Of a DNA stretch of 64,000 nucleotides, positions 1-8,374 are shown piece by piece; position 1 is the stretch's first letter, and the number at the start of each line of letters is the position of its first letter. Origin of the DNA: DAIDKA01 sp035487155 (lineage in GTDB: Bacteria; Pseudomonadota; Gammaproteobacteria; Steroidobacterales; Steroidobacteraceae); NCBI GenBank assembly GCA_035487155.1, contig DATHMK010000016.1, positions 18,647 to 82,646 of the forward strand, in the 5' to 3' direction. The translations under genes were made by a program, and so were the position numbers. The notes below the pieces were generated by a model. The model was not told the DNA's origin, made no database searches, and was given only the letters and a program-made list of their open reading frames with translations.

Positions 1-1
1 G

Positions 2-715
2 GCCGTGAACACCTTCATCGCCGGCGCGCAGCAGTCCGGGCTGCTGGGCGCACTGCTGATGCCACCGCCGCAGGATCGGCGCGTGCTGGCGTATGAGGAC
101 ACGCGCCAGTTCCACCACGACCTCGACGCGCGGCTGCCCCAATACCGTGCCTGGTTCGAGGAAGCCTCGGAGCAGACCGGAATCGATTGGCGGTTGCTGG
201 CGGCGATCGGTTACCAGGAATCCAAGTGGGATCCGGAGGCGCAGTCACCGATGGGCGCCTCGGGCATGATGATGCTGACCTCGAACACCGCCGATTCACT
301 GGGCGTGGAGGACCGCTCGGACGCCCGCGAGAACATCCTGGCGGGTGCGCGTTATTTCCAGGAGGTGCGCGCCAAGGTGCCGGCGCACATTCCCGAACCG
401 GACCGCACCTGGCTGGCGATCGCAGCCTACAACGTGGGTTACGGCCATGTTGAAGACGCGCGCCGTCTGGCGCAGATGCGCGGCAAGAACCCTGACTCCT
501 GGCAGGATGTGCGCGACCAGCTGCCGTTACTGGCGGATGAGACCTGGTACGACCGGCTCAAGCACGGCTTCGCGCGCGGCACCGAGCCGGCACAGTTCGT
601 TGATCACATCCAGCGGTTCCTGAAACTGCTGGAATGGCAGCCGGGCAATGTCACCAAGGTGCCCCCGGCCAGCACCAATCCGGATGCCACCTGGGTCGGA
701 CGGCCCGCAGCCTGA
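2..715 (+). CDS. mltF: Membrane-bound lytic murein transglycosylase F, C-terminal part (5' end outside window)
   Basis: The frame is open from the left edge, so the N-terminal solute-binding-like domain lies outside the window and 237 residues are visible. The visible part is the SLT catalytic domain: the catalytic glutamate sits in YQESKWDP, followed by SPMGASGMMML, and AIAAYNVGYGHVEDA is the typical AAYN motif. The family cleaves the glycan strands of peptidoglycan and releases 1,6-anhydro-muropeptides at the outer membrane. The neighbour tadA on the opposite strand gives the mltF-tadA pair also seen in E. coli. The GTG at 5 is simply an internal valine codon. Confidence 0.9.
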   Translation, partial: AVNTFIAGAQQSGLLGALLMPPPQDRRVLAYEDTRQFHHDLDARLPQYRAWFEEASEQTGIDWRLLAAIGYQESKWDPEAQSPMGASGMMMLTSNTADSLGVEDRSDARENILAGARYFQEVRAKVPAHIPEPDRTWLAIAAYNVGYGHVEDARRLAQMRGKNPDSWQDVRDQLPLLADETWYDRLKHGFARGTEPAQFVDHIQRFLKLLEWQPGNVTKVPPASTNPDATWVGRPAA

Positions 716-722
716 TCCGGGC

Positions 723-1175
723 TCAGCGGCGCTCGGCGAAGAACCGCTGCAGCTGGGCGCTGCACTCCTCGCTCAGCACGCCGCCAAAGACATCCACCCG
801 GTGATTGAGTCCGGGTAGCCGGAAGACATCCACAATGCTGCCCGCGGCGCCGGCCTGAGGATCCCAGGCACCAAACACCACCCGCCGTACGCGCGCATGC
901 ACGATGGCCGCCGCACACATGGCGCACGGCTCCAGCGTCACATAGAGCGTGGTATCGCTGAGGCGGTAACTGCCCAGGGCCCTGCCGCCGGCGCGCAGGG
1001 CTTCGATCTCCGCGTGCGCGGTGGGATCGTGCGTGGCAATGGGGCGATTGCTGCCCTGCGCAATCACCTTGTCCCCCAGCACCAACACTGCGCCCACGGG
1101 CACTTCGGCGCGCTCACCGGCTTGTGCCGCCAGAGTCAGGGCCTGGTGCATGTAATCGGCATCGGAGAGGGACAT
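723..1175 (-). CDS. tadA: tRNA-specific adenosine deaminase TadA
   Basis: 150-residue cytidine/deoxycytidylate deaminase fold protein that converts A34 to inosine in tRNA-Arg(ACG). The zinc site is complete: H54-A-E56 in TAHAEIEAL, with the catalytic glutamate, and P83-C84-A-M-C87 in LEPCAMC. The length is slightly below the E. coli protein. It converges with mltF, leaving 7 nt between the stops, and diverges from the PadR gene. An AAGG stretch about 8 nt before the ATG may serve as ribosome binding site. The product name rests on family motifs and on the position beside mltF. Confidence 0.93.
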   Translation of the reverse strand: MSLSDADYMHQALTLAAQAGERAEVPVGAVLVLGDKVIAQGSNRPIATHDPTAHAEIEALRAGGRALGSYRLSDTTLYVTLEPCAMCAAAIVHARVRRVVFGAWDPQAGAAGSIVDVFRLPGLNHRVDVFGGVLSEECSAQLQRFFAERR

Positions 1176-1208
1176 ACGCGAACCTTAGCCGATGCGCGGC
1201 GCGGCGAC

Positions 1209-1244
1209 TTGACACGCCAGTTCAATATATCTAAGATATATCTT
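1209..1244 (+). promoter_or_regulatory. Promoter with palindromic PadR-type operator upstream of the PadR gene
   Basis: TTGACA at 1209-1214 and TAAGAT at 1232-1237 are separated by 17 nt. Two overlapping palindromes cover the -10: ATATATCT-A-AGATATAT (1225-1241) and the perfect 12-mer AAGATATATCTT (1233-1244). AT-rich palindromes of this kind are typical PadR-family operators, so negative autoregulation is inferred. The AT stretch stands out sharply from the GC-rich surroundings. Confidence 0.75.
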
Positions 1245-1290
1245 AATTAGATCGCACAATGCGACTTAAGACTGACTCAAGGAGTCACCC

Positions 1291-1932
1291 ATGCGCTTTT
1301 TTCATCACGGCCACCACCTGGCCGGCCGTCATCACGGTCCCCACGGCGGCTTCTTTGGCTTCGGCCATCACTTCGGCGAGGGTTTCGGCCCCGGCGGGCG
1401 CGGTGACGGCCGCGGCGGCTTCGGGCCCGGCCGCAAACTGGGTTCCACCGACCTGCAACTGCTGTTGCTGGCCCTGCTGGCCGAGAAGCCCAGCCACGGT
1501 TACGAACTCATCAAGGCGCTCGAGGAACGCTCCAGCGGCTACTACACACCCAGCCCCGGTATGGTCTACCCCGCCCTGACCTATCTGGAGGAGATCGGCC
1601 ATGCCAGCGTCGAGCCCGAAGGCACGCGCAAGCTGTATCGCGCGACCGAGGCCGGCGTCAAACACCTGGCGGACAATCGCGCCGTCATCGACACGCTGCT
1701 CGCGCAACTGGAGCAGATCGGGCGTCGCATGCAGAAATTCCGGCGCGCAGCGCCGCCTCAATCCGCCAGCGGCGAGCCGGATGTGCACCCGGATGACACC
1801 GCGCCGGAACTGCAGGTGGCACGCTACGATCTGAAACTGGCCCTTTCCGCGCTGGCCGACGCGCCGCGCGCCGAGCAGCTGCGGGTGGCTGACATTCTGC
1901 GCAAGGCCGCTGCCGACATCCGCGGAAAATAA
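1291..1932 (+). CDS. PadR-family transcriptional regulator, YqjI-like, with His/Gly-rich N-terminus
   Basis: 213 residues. Residues 1 to about 55 are a low-complexity tail rich in His, Gly and Phe (HHGHH, RHHGPHGG, GFGHHFGEG). The PadR winged helix follows (LQLLLLALL, KPSHGYELIKALEE, YTPSPGMVYPALTYLEE, LYRATEAG), and a C-terminal helical dimerisation region ends the protein. E. coli YqjI, a nickel/iron-responsive repressor of a ferric reductase gene, has the same order: a His-rich tail, then a PadR domain containing HGYELIKA and YTPSPG. No yqjH-like gene lies alongside. The start is supported by AAGGAG at 1279-1284. Metal sensing is inference from the tail. Confidence 0.85.
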   Translation: MRFFHHGHHLAGRHHGPHGGFFGFGHHFGEGFGPGGRGDGRGGFGPGRKLGSTDLQLLLLALLAEKPSHGYELIKALEERSSGYYTPSPGMVYPALTYLEEIGHASVEPEGTRKLYRATEAGVKHLADNRAVIDTLLAQLEQIGRRMQKFRRAAPPQSASGEPDVHPDDTAPELQVARYDLKLALSALADAPRAEQLRVADILRKAAADIRGK

Positions 1933-1952
1933 ACCTGCCGCGGACGGGCGGT

Positions 1953-3293
1953 TCAAGCGCTCGAACGCGCGGCTGAATTCACACCGGGTGGCGGCGCATA
2001 GCGTTGCGCCAACGTCTGATACAGGGGGGGCGTGAGGAGCTTCGAGACCGCGGCACCAATGGCGGCTGTGATCATCAGCGGCAGCACCATCGCATGCTGG
2101 GTGGTCATTTCCATCACGATCACCAGGGAAGTCAGGGGCGCCTGCGTTACTCCGGCCAGATAGCCGCACATGCCCAGAATGGCAAAGGGCACCGCGCTGG
2201 GCTCGTGCGCAAAGTCCGCCATGGTCTGGCCCAGACCCGCACCCACCGACAGGGACGGTGAGAGTATGCCGGCCGGCACGCCGCTGAAAAATGCCGCCAG
2301 CGTCGCTGACGCACGCGCTGGTGCGTAGTACCAGGGCAGATGCGCGCCGGAAACGAGAATGCTGCGGGCTTCATCATAGCCCGTCCCATAGGTCAGGCCG
2401 CCGCTTCCCGCAGCGATGGCTGCGACTGCGAGGCCGCACAGGAAGGCAAACACTTCGGGGCGGTTGCGCCGGATGCGACCCAGGGTGCTGGGCAAAGCCA
2501 CCATACCGATGAGGGCGATACGACTGAACAGACCCCCGGCGAGACCTCCGACGATGGCCACGGATATGGTGGTGGCGGCCAGAACGCTGGGCACCTTCAC
2601 CACGCCGGGCTGACCAAAATACGTATAGTCCCCGATCAGAGCAATCGCCATGACGCCGGCGATGATGACTGCCGTCAGCACCGTGCCGCTGGCACGTTCC
2701 TCGAAGGAACGCGAAAGCTCCTCGATGGCAAAAACGATACCCGCAAGCGGGGTATTGAAGGCGGCGGCGACGCCCGCGGCACCGCCCGCCAGAATCATCG
2801 CGCGCTGCTGCGCCTGCGCGCCACCGTGGGGCATGAAACGGGCCAGCGCCCGGGCAATGATGGCACCCACATGCACCGTGGGCCCTTCGCGACCGATTGA
2901 ACCGCCGCACAGCAATCCGGCGACCGCCAGCACCATGCGGCCGACACCCACCCGCAAGCGCAGCAGCCGCTCCCCGACCACACCGGCCTCGGGCGTCAGT
3001 GCAAAGATGGTCTGCGGGATCCCGCTGCCCTCCGCCCCGGCGAAATAGCGGCGCGTGATGAAGCTCAAGGTTGCAAAACCGAGCGGCGCCAGAACATATG
3101 GCAGCCAGTACACGGCATGGGTCATGCGATGCAGGATGGACAGCGCCAGATCAGCGCACTTCGCGAATGCCACGGCCATGCCGCCGACGGCGGCGCCGCC
3201 GATCCACACGATCAGCCGCGCGCGCCACTGCGCAGCCGAAAGCAGCGAGTGCTGGGTGCGCTGTGCCACCTGCCTGGCGGAGGGGAGATTCAT
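1953..3293 (-). CDS. ClC-type chloride channel/transporter
   Basis: 446-residue polytopic membrane protein of the ClC family without C-terminal CBS domains. The selectivity-filter motifs are present in order: GSGIPQ, GREGPTVH (with the gating glutamate), and GVPAGILSPSLSVGAGLG near the fourth filter segment. The second glutamate important for proton coupling in E. coli ClcA corresponds to AIEEL after PLAGIVF, so a Cl-/H+ exchanger is possible. It converges with the PadR gene (20 nt gap). No SD precedes the ATG; instead a TACAAT box lies 7 nt upstream on the same strand. Confidence 0.9.
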   Translation of the reverse strand: MNLPSARQVAQRTQHSLLSAAQWRARLIVWIGGAAVGGMAVAFAKCADLALSILHRMTHAVYWLPYVLAPLGFATLSFITRRYFAGAEGSGIPQTIFALTPEAGVVGERLLRLRVGVGRMVLAVAGLLCGGSIGREGPTVHVGAIIARALARFMPHGGAQAQQRAMILAGGAAGVAAAFNTPLAGIVFAIEELSRSFEERASGTVLTAVIIAGVMAIALIGDYTYFGQPGVVKVPSVLAATTISVAIVGGLAGGLFSRIALIGMVALPSTLGRIRRNRPEVFAFLCGLAVAAIAAGSGGLTYGTGYDEARSILVSGAHLPWYYAPARASATLAAFFSGVPAGILSPSLSVGAGLGQTMADFAHEPSAVPFAILGMCGYLAGVTQAPLTSLVIVMEMTTQHAMVLPLMITAAIGAAVSKLLTPPLYQTLAQRYAPPPGVNSAARSSA

Positions 3294-3300
3294 CGCGGCA

Positions 3301-3306
3301 ATTGTA
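3301..3306 (-). promoter_or_regulatory. -10-like box (TACAAT) 7 nt before the ClC start codon
   Basis: Read on the minus strand, TACAAT is followed by 7 nt and then the ATG. No good -35 hexamer is visible 16-18 nt further upstream and no Shine-Dalgarno is present. If the box is used, transcription would begin at or next to the start codon. Confidence 0.4.
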
Positions 3307-3370
3307 ATGCTTGTCCGGGTTCGAAGGCGGTGCTACCGTTTTTCCCGTTTTAGCTCAAGGGGGATCGTAA

Positions 3371-3736
3371 ATGCTCGGATACATCACGTTCGGCACCAAT
3401 AACCTCACCAAATCCGCCGCGTTCTATGACGCGATCGCGAAGGAACTGGGCGCCAAGCGCACCATGGAAACCGAAAAGTTCATCGCCTGGGGGGCACCGA
3501 ACTCCGCCATGCTGTTCCTGATCAAACCGGCCGACGGCAAGGCGGCGACGGTGGGCAATGGTGTCATGGCAGCGCTTGCGGCCAAGGACTCCGGCCAGGT
3601 GGATCGGATCTACAAAATCGCGATGAGCCTCGGTGGCAAGGATGAAGGCCCTCCGGGAGACCGCGGCGGCGGCTTCTATGCGGCCTATTTCCGTGACCTT
3701 GACGGCAACAAGCTCAACGCCTTCCACCACGGTTGA
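3371..3736 (+). CDS. VOC (glyoxalase/bleomycin-resistance) superfamily protein
   Basis: 121 residues, the usual length for a single-domain vicinal-oxygen-chelate protein. It begins with LGYITFGTNNLTKSAAFYDAI, where one molecule's first beta strand and the FYD helix are typical, and ends with GGFYAAYFRDLDGNKLNAF, the classic C-terminal strand with a metal-ligand region. The substrate cannot be told. AAGGGGG just upstream is the ribosome binding site. A rho-independent terminator follows directly, so the gene is monocistronic. Confidence 0.85.
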   Translation: MLGYITFGTNNLTKSAAFYDAIAKELGAKRTMETEKFIAWGAPNSAMLFLIKPADGKAATVGNGVMAALAAKDSGQVDRIYKIAMSLGGKDEGPPGDRGGGFYAAYFRDLDGNKLNAFHHG

Positions 3737-3745
3737 GACCAAAGA

Positions 3746-3774
3746 GGGTCGTGCCGCCGCACGACCCTTTTTTT
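3746..3774 (+). terminator. Rho-independent terminator after the VOC gene
   Basis: A 9-bp perfect stem GGGTCGTGC (3746-3754) / GCACGACCC (3759-3767) with a CGCC loop is followed by seven T (3768-3774). It lies 9 nt after the stop codon and 5 nt before the next promoter. Confidence 0.95.
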
Positions 3775-3779
3775 GCGCC

Positions 3780-3807
3780 TTGACATGCAACCGTTTGGTT
3801 GCATAAT
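3780..3807 (+). promoter_or_regulatory. ArsR promoter with operator filling the -35/-10 spacer
   Basis: TTGACA (3780-3785) and CATAAT (3802-3807) are separated by 16 nt. An 8-bp inverted repeat, ATGCAACC (3785-3792) / GGTTGCAT (3797-3804) with a GTTT centre, occupies the whole spacer and touches both hexamers. A repressor bound here would block RNA polymerase. The ATG at 3814 lies 6 nt after the -10, with no SD, so a leaderless transcript is likely. Confidence 0.8.
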
Positions 3808-3813
3808 ATTCAG

Positions 3814-4137
3814 ATGAGCGAGGACGAGGTTTTCCGGGCCCTGGCCGATGCCAGCCGTCGCACCCTGCTCGACCGCCTGCACCGACACAACGGGCAGACC
3901 CTGAACGAGCTGTGCGCGGCACTGGACATGACCCGTCAGGCGGTGAGCAAGCATCTGTGGATCCTGGAGAACGCCAATCTCATCTCGGTGCAGCGGCGCG
4001 GGCGCGAGAAGCTGCACTTCATCAATCCCGTGCCCATCAATGCCATTGCCGAGCGCTGGATCGGCAAGTTTCAGCGCAGTCATCTGCGCGCACTGTCGGC
4101 GTTGAAAAAATCCCTGGAGGAAGACGAGCATGAATGA
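3814..4137 (+). CDS. ArsR-family winged-helix repressor paired with an AHSA1 protein
   Basis: 107 residues from the ATG at 3814. An upstream in-frame TTG at 3799 lies inside the promoter and is not credible. The ArsR helix-turn-helix is clear: FRALADASRRTLLDRL, GQTLNELCAALDMTRQAVSKHLWILE, then a wing with RREKLHFINPVPI-type residues. No metal-binding cysteines are visible, so it belongs to the non-metal subgroup usually encoded next to SRPBCC/AHSA1 proteins. The stop overlaps the start of the AHSA1 gene by 8 nt, indicating translational coupling. Autoregulation through the operator at 3785-3804 is inferred. Confidence 0.9.
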   Translation: MSEDEVFRALADASRRTLLDRLHRHNGQTLNELCAALDMTRQAVSKHLWILENANLISVQRRGREKLHFINPVPINAIAERWIGKFQRSHLRALSALKKSLEEDEHE

Positions 4138-4585
4138 GGCCACCCAAAGCACCTTCGTCTACGTGACCTACATCCGTACCAGTCCGGAACGGCTCTGGGC
4201 CGCACTGACCCAGCCGCAGTTCACGCGTCAGTATTGGTTCGGCATGGATTTCACTTCAGAGTGGAGCACCGGAGCCGGCTGGAAGCTCAAGTTTGCCGAC
4301 GGTCGCATTGCCGATCACGGCAAGGTGCTGGAAGTAGAGCCCGCGCGCAGACTTGTTATCCAGTGGGAACATGAACTGCGTCCGGAGCTCAAGGCCGAAG
4401 GCCCAGCACAGTGCACCTTCGAGCTGGAGCCCACGGGCGAGATCGTCAAGCTCACCGTCACGCACACCAGTCCAAGGCCGGATTCCAAGCTCATCGTCGC
4501 CGTCTCAGGCGGCTGGCCGAAGATCCTGTCCAACCTCAAGTCGTTGCTGGAGACCGGCAAGCCGATCGTGACCGAGAAACTCTGA
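4130..4585 (+). CDS. AHSA1/SRPBCC-domain protein
   Basis: 151 residues with the START-like SRPBCC fold of the 'activator of Hsp90 ATPase homolog 1-like' family: FVYVTYIRTSPERLWAALT at the N-terminus, the YWFG and GAGWKLKFADGRIADHGKVLE strands, and a C-terminal helix (GGWPKILSNLKSLLETGKP). Members bind hydrophobic ligands; none can be named here. It forms a two-gene operon with the ArsR regulator (8-nt overlap), a very common pairing in which the repressor controls its own SRPBCC partner. Confidence 0.88.
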   Translation: MNEATQSTFVYVTYIRTSPERLWAALTQPQFTRQYWFGMDFTSEWSTGAGWKLKFADGRIADHGKVLEVEPARRLVIQWEHELRPELKAEGPAQCTFELEPTGEIVKLTVTHTSPRPDSKLIVAVSGGWPKILSNLKSLLETGKPIVTEKL

Positions 4586-4605
4586 GCGCGGCGGCTGGCG
4601 TCGGC

Positions 4606-5553
4606 TCAGTCGCTGGCCTGATCCAGGCGCTTGATCGACGCGGCATCAAGCCTCAGATGCGCGGCCGCCACCAGAGCCTGCAGCTGCGCGGAACTGGTGG
4701 CACTGGCGATCGGTGCCGTCACCCCGGGGCGCATCATCAGCCATGCCAGCGCGACACTGGCGGGGGTCGTTGCGTGGCTCGCCGCGACTTCATCCAGCGC
4801 GGCCAGAATCGCGGTGCCCCGGGCGGTGAGATATTTCTCCACGCGCGGTCCGCGGGCACGGCCCGCGAGGTCCTGGCTTGAGCGGTACTTGCCGCTCAGG
4901 AAGCCACTGGCCAGGGCGAAGTAGGTAATGGCCCCGACACCGCGCTTCACGCACAGCGGCGCCAGTTCCTCCTCGAACCCCGCCCGGTCATACAAGTTGT
5001 ACAGCGGCTGCAGGCTGTCATAGCGCGGCAGGCCGTTTTGCTGCGCCAGATCCAGAGCCTGCGACAGTCGCGCCGCGCTGTAATTGGAGGCACCGATGGC
5101 GCGCACCTTGCCCTGCCTGATCAGGTCCCCGAAGGCCGCCAGCGTCTCCTCCAGCGCCGTATCCTGATCGTCCACGTGCGCCTGATACAGATCGATGTAA
5201 TCGGTCTGCAGGCGCCGCAGCGATTCTTCAACTGCCTGCATGATGCGCGGCCTGGACAGGCCCTTGCGATCAGGAGGCATCAGCCAGCCCACTTTGGTTG
5301 CCAGTATCACCCGCGAACGGTTGCCGCGCTGGCGGCACCAGTTGCCAATGATGGTCTCGGACTCCCCGCCGACATGACCCGGCACCCAGGTCGAATACAC
5401 ATCGGCGGTGTCGATGAAATCGAATCCCGCCGCGACGAATTCATCGAGTATCCGGAACGATGCCGCCTCATCCAGCGTCCAACCCAGGACATTGCCGCCA
5501 AAGCACAGCGGCGCGGTGTGAATGTCCGATTGACCCAGCCGGCGTCTTTGCAT
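4606..5553 (-). CDS. Aldo/keto reductase
   Basis: 315 residues from the ATG at 5553, where MQRRRLGQSDIHTAPLCFGGN matches the family N-terminus. A longer reading to 5613 runs into the upstream gene and is rejected. The catalytic tetrad is visible: Asp and Tyr in FIDTADVYSTW, Lys in ILATKVGW and His in DLYQAHVDD. It is an NADPH-dependent (beta/alpha)8 oxidoreductase of the YajO/Tas-like group; the substrate is unknown. It starts 7 nt after the stop of the small membrane protein gene, so the two form an operon. It converges with the AHSA1 gene. Confidence 0.9.
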   Translation of the reverse strand: MQRRRLGQSDIHTAPLCFGGNVLGWTLDEAASFRILDEFVAAGFDFIDTADVYSTWVPGHVGGESETIIGNWCRQRGNRSRVILATKVGWLMPPDRKGLSRPRIMQAVEESLRRLQTDYIDLYQAHVDDQDTALEETLAAFGDLIRQGKVRAIGASNYSAARLSQALDLAQQNGLPRYDSLQPLYNLYDRAGFEEELAPLCVKRGVGAITYFALASGFLSGKYRSSQDLAGRARGPRVEKYLTARGTAILAALDEVAASHATTPASVALAWLMMRPGVTAPIASATSSAQLQALVAAAHLRLDAASIKRLDQASD

Positions 5554-5560
5554 CGAGCCG

Positions 5561-5761
5561 CTACTTCCGGTCGATCTGGATGTTTTCCTTGATGCCGCTG
5601 TTGCTGACCGCAATCATGATGCCAATACCCAGCGCGATGGCCACTCCGATCAGCGTCCAGGTGGTACCAATGCGCGCCAGGACGCCCAGTTTCCACAATG
5701 CCGCCAGCAGCCCGGCCAAGAGGATGACAAATCCAACAAAGTACATGCCGGCCCATTTCAT
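5561..5761 (-). CDS. Small two-helix membrane protein, function unknown
   Basis: 66 residues with two predicted membrane helices (roughly residues 3-24 and 33-53) and a short charged tail ending IQIDRK. A strong ribosome binding site, GGGAGGCGA, precedes the ATG. I do not recognise the family. It is followed at 7 nt by the aldo/keto reductase and preceded, 71 nt away, by the large regulator on the same strand. Confidence 0.75.
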   Translation of the reverse strand: MKWAGMYFVGFVILLAGLLAALWKLGVLARIGTTWTLIGVAIALGIGIMIAVSNSGIKENIQIDRK

Positions 5762-5832
5762 GATTCGCCTCCCGTGGTGGCGTCAGTTTACCGGAATCCC
5801 ACGGCGCCTGCCCGCGGCGCAGTGGCGCGGGC

Positions 5833-8361
5833 TCAGGCGCAAAGTCCCAGCGCCAGCGCACAGGCCGCCAGCTCATCCACTGCACCCGGGCCGGGCGCGT
5901 TCGGCGCATCCCAGTGCGGCCCCAGGTTTTGCTCCAGCGCCTTGATCGCATCGGCGCGCATGCGCTGTTCGACCGGACGCCGTCGCGACTGGGCTCGTGC
6001 CTCGTGAGCCTCATCGGAGCAGCCCGCGACACGCACTGCCGCCCCATAACGCCGCTCAGCACAGGCCAGGAAAGTCATGGCATCGAGCACCTTGTACAGC
6101 TCCCGGGTGTCGAGCCTTGATGCAAGTTCATGAATTTCAGCGCCCGTCGCGCGCGCCTCATCGATCTCGCCGCGGATCAGCAGCGCGCTGAAGATCAGCG
6201 CCAGCAGTTCAAACTGTGTCTGCCTGCTGCCCAGATGACGCAGACTCGACAATATCGGCCGACCCAGCTGCAGCGCCCCGGCCACATCGCCGCAGGCGAT
6301 ATCCAGTTCGACGATACTCACGGTGGCCGCCAAGGCCTGACGCTCGCTGGTCGTCAGGGACAGTCGCACCGCGCGTTGGTAGGCGGCCCGCGCCTCGATG
6401 AAGCATCCTGACTCCATGAGCATCGCCCCTTCGGTCAAGGCCCCATGGGCCAGCAGCCGCGCCGGCCACCCTGGATCCTCGAGCTGCTTTGCCGCGGAGA
6501 ATGCGGTGCGTGCGGTGGCCGCCGCCACGCGCCAGTTCGCGGCCAGCTGCATCAAGGCGAAGTAATGCGGCCGGCTTTCATTCGTGGCCCCATACATTTC
6601 GGCGGCAAGCTCCGCGGCGTAATGGGCCCGATCGCGCTGCCGGGTGGAGTCGTAGACGCTGATTGCCTCCCAGAAACGGCCGATGCGTTTGCGCGGCAGC
6701 GCATCGGACAGCAACGCGAGAACCCGCGAGTAGCGGGCCCGACCTTCAGCATGCAGGTCAGTCTCGACGAACAGCGGCCACGCCGACCCGCATAGCGCCA
6801 CGCCGAGTTCACTTTCGTTGCGAATGGCCCAATCCATGGCGGCACGGACATTGGCCAGTTCCGGCTCGTAGCGATGCAGCCATATGGCCTCATCCAGCGA
6901 CCAGTACTCGGTGTAGGCCGCATCGAGCAATTCCAGAACCGTCACGGCCATGCGCTCGCCGGCGGTGTCCAGATCACCGGCCGCGGCCAGTTTGTCCAAG
7001 GCATAGGCACGCGCGGTCTCAAGCAAGGTGTAGCGCGGCGGATCCACCGCCAGTGCGGCCACCAGCGACCGGTCGACAAGCCGGCCGACCAGGTCAATGG
7101 CCTCGGCGGTGTCAATGTCGCCGTCGGCGACACAGCGCGCCGCGGCATTGAGCGAAAAGCTGCCGGCAAAGGTGCCGAGTCGATTGAAGACGCGCTGTTC
7201 GGCGGCCGTGAGCAGGCCATAGCTCCAGTCGAAGGCCGCATGCAGGGCGCCATGTCGTGGATCGGACTGCCGACCGGCGCCGCGCAGCAGCCGGAACCTG
7301 TCATCGAGCCGCTCGAGCAGATTGGCGAGTCCCAGTGCCGGAACGCGAGCCGCCGCCAGCTCCAGGGCGAGCGGAATACCATCCAGCCGGCGGCAGATCT
7401 TGCTCACCAGCGCGGCGTTGGCCTCGGTCAGTTGAAATCGTCGATCCGCCGCCGCGGCCCGCTGCGCAAACAGCATGACGCCCGCGTACTGTGCGGCCGC
7501 ATCCCCGGGAACATCCGGCTCGGGAACGGGCAGTACCGCGAGCCGGTAGACCAGCTCCCCGGCAACACCCAGCGGCGCCTGACTGGTCACCAGCGCGCGC
7601 ACCGCCTGGGTCTGCGAGATCAATGCGGCCAAGGGGCTGGCCAGCGTGTCACCCAGGTGCTCAGCGCAGTCCAGGATCAACAGCAGTGGCACATTCTCGA
7701 GCGCCTGGCGCAGCACCGAGAAAGCATCCTGTCCCTCGGGCAGCGACAGTCCAAGCGCCACCGCGATGGCCGAGTACACGAGCTGGATCTGCTCCAGAGG
7801 TCCAAGGGAAACCCAGGCCACCGCGGCCTCCGGCAGCGCCGACTCGCGCGCCAGGATTTCCTGAGCCAGTCGGGTCTTGCCCACTCCGGCGATGCCGACA
7901 ATGGTGACCAGCGATGAACTGGCAAGCGCGTCCTGAACTCCTCGTACGTCACTGTCGCGTCCGATCAGAGGTCCGAGCCGGTTCGGCCAGGTGCGCCGTG
8001 ACACCGCCAGCCGTGGCAGGACGTGCTCGCGCTGCGCCGGTGGGACGCCGGCATCAGTCCCCTGGCCCGATGACACTTCAAGTTCCAACCGGTAGCCGAA
8101 TCCCGGCACGGTGCGAATGGCGCCGGCACCCAGCACGCGCCTGAGGCTCGCGATCTGCGCCGGAAGATTATTTTCATCAACAACCAGGCGTGGCCAGACG
8201 CGCTCGAGCAGCGTGTTCTTGTGCACCAGGCGCCCATGCTGTTCCACCAGCACCAGCAGCAAATCAAAGGCGCGCGCTCCAAGCTCAACGGGCTTACCCG
8301 CGGCGCACAGCATCCGCTCCGAAGGGTAGATCTCAAATGATCCCAGGCGTATGCGATCCAT
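5833..8361 (-). CDS. OmpR-type winged-helix / NTPase / helical-repeat transcriptional regulator
   Basis: 842 residues from the ATG at 8361 (MDRIRLGSFEIYPSERMLC). Residues 1-100 form a Trans_reg_C winged helix (GARAFDLLLVLVEQHGRLV, LERVWPRLVVDENNLPAQIASLRRVLG, GFGYRLE). A STAND-type NTPase follows at about 140-420, with Walker A GIAGVGKTRLAQ and Walker B-like LLLILDCAEH, and an alpha-helical TPR-like region completes the protein. Proteins of this layout resemble the AfsR/CadC-like regulators, often with LuxR-type partners. No membrane helix is seen. The effector and targets are unknown. A TATAGT box sits 7 nt before the start, without SD. Confidence 0.85.
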   Translation of the reverse strand: MDRIRLGSFEIYPSERMLCAAGKPVELGARAFDLLLVLVEQHGRLVHKNTLLERVWPRLVVDENNLPAQIASLRRVLGAGAIRTVPGFGYRLELEVSSGQGTDAGVPPAQREHVLPRLAVSRRTWPNRLGPLIGRDSDVRGVQDALASSSLVTIVGIAGVGKTRLAQEILARESALPEAAVAWVSLGPLEQIQLVYSAIAVALGLSLPEGQDAFSVLRQALENVPLLLILDCAEHLGDTLASPLAALISQTQAVRALVTSQAPLGVAGELVYRLAVLPVPEPDVPGDAAAQYAGVMLFAQRAAAADRRFQLTEANAALVSKICRRLDGIPLALELAAARVPALGLANLLERLDDRFRLLRGAGRQSDPRHGALHAAFDWSYGLLTAAEQRVFNRLGTFAGSFSLNAAARCVADGDIDTAEAIDLVGRLVDRSLVAALAVDPPRYTLLETARAYALDKLAAAGDLDTAGERMAVTVLELLDAAYTEYWSLDEAIWLHRYEPELANVRAAMDWAIRNESELGVALCGSAWPLFVETDLHAEGRARYSRVLALLSDALPRKRIGRFWEAISVYDSTRQRDRAHYAAELAAEMYGATNESRPHYFALMQLAANWRVAAATARTAFSAAKQLEDPGWPARLLAHGALTEGAMLMESGCFIEARAAYQRAVRLSLTTSERQALAATVSIVELDIACGDVAGALQLGRPILSSLRHLGSRQTQFELLALIFSALLIRGEIDEARATGAEIHELASRLDTRELYKVLDAMTFLACAERRYGAAVRVAGCSDEAHEARAQSRRRPVEQRMRADAIKALEQNLGPHWDAPNAPGPGAVDELAACALALGLCA

Positions 8362-8368
8362 TGATCTG

Positions 8369-8374
8369 ACTATA
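8369..8374 (-). promoter_or_regulatory. -10-like box (TATAGT) 7 nt before the winged-helix/NTPase regulator
   Basis: On the minus strand TATAGT is followed by CAGATCA and the ATG at 8361. No Shine-Dalgarno is present and the -35 region is weak. It fits the leaderless pattern seen at other genes in this window. Confidence 0.4.
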
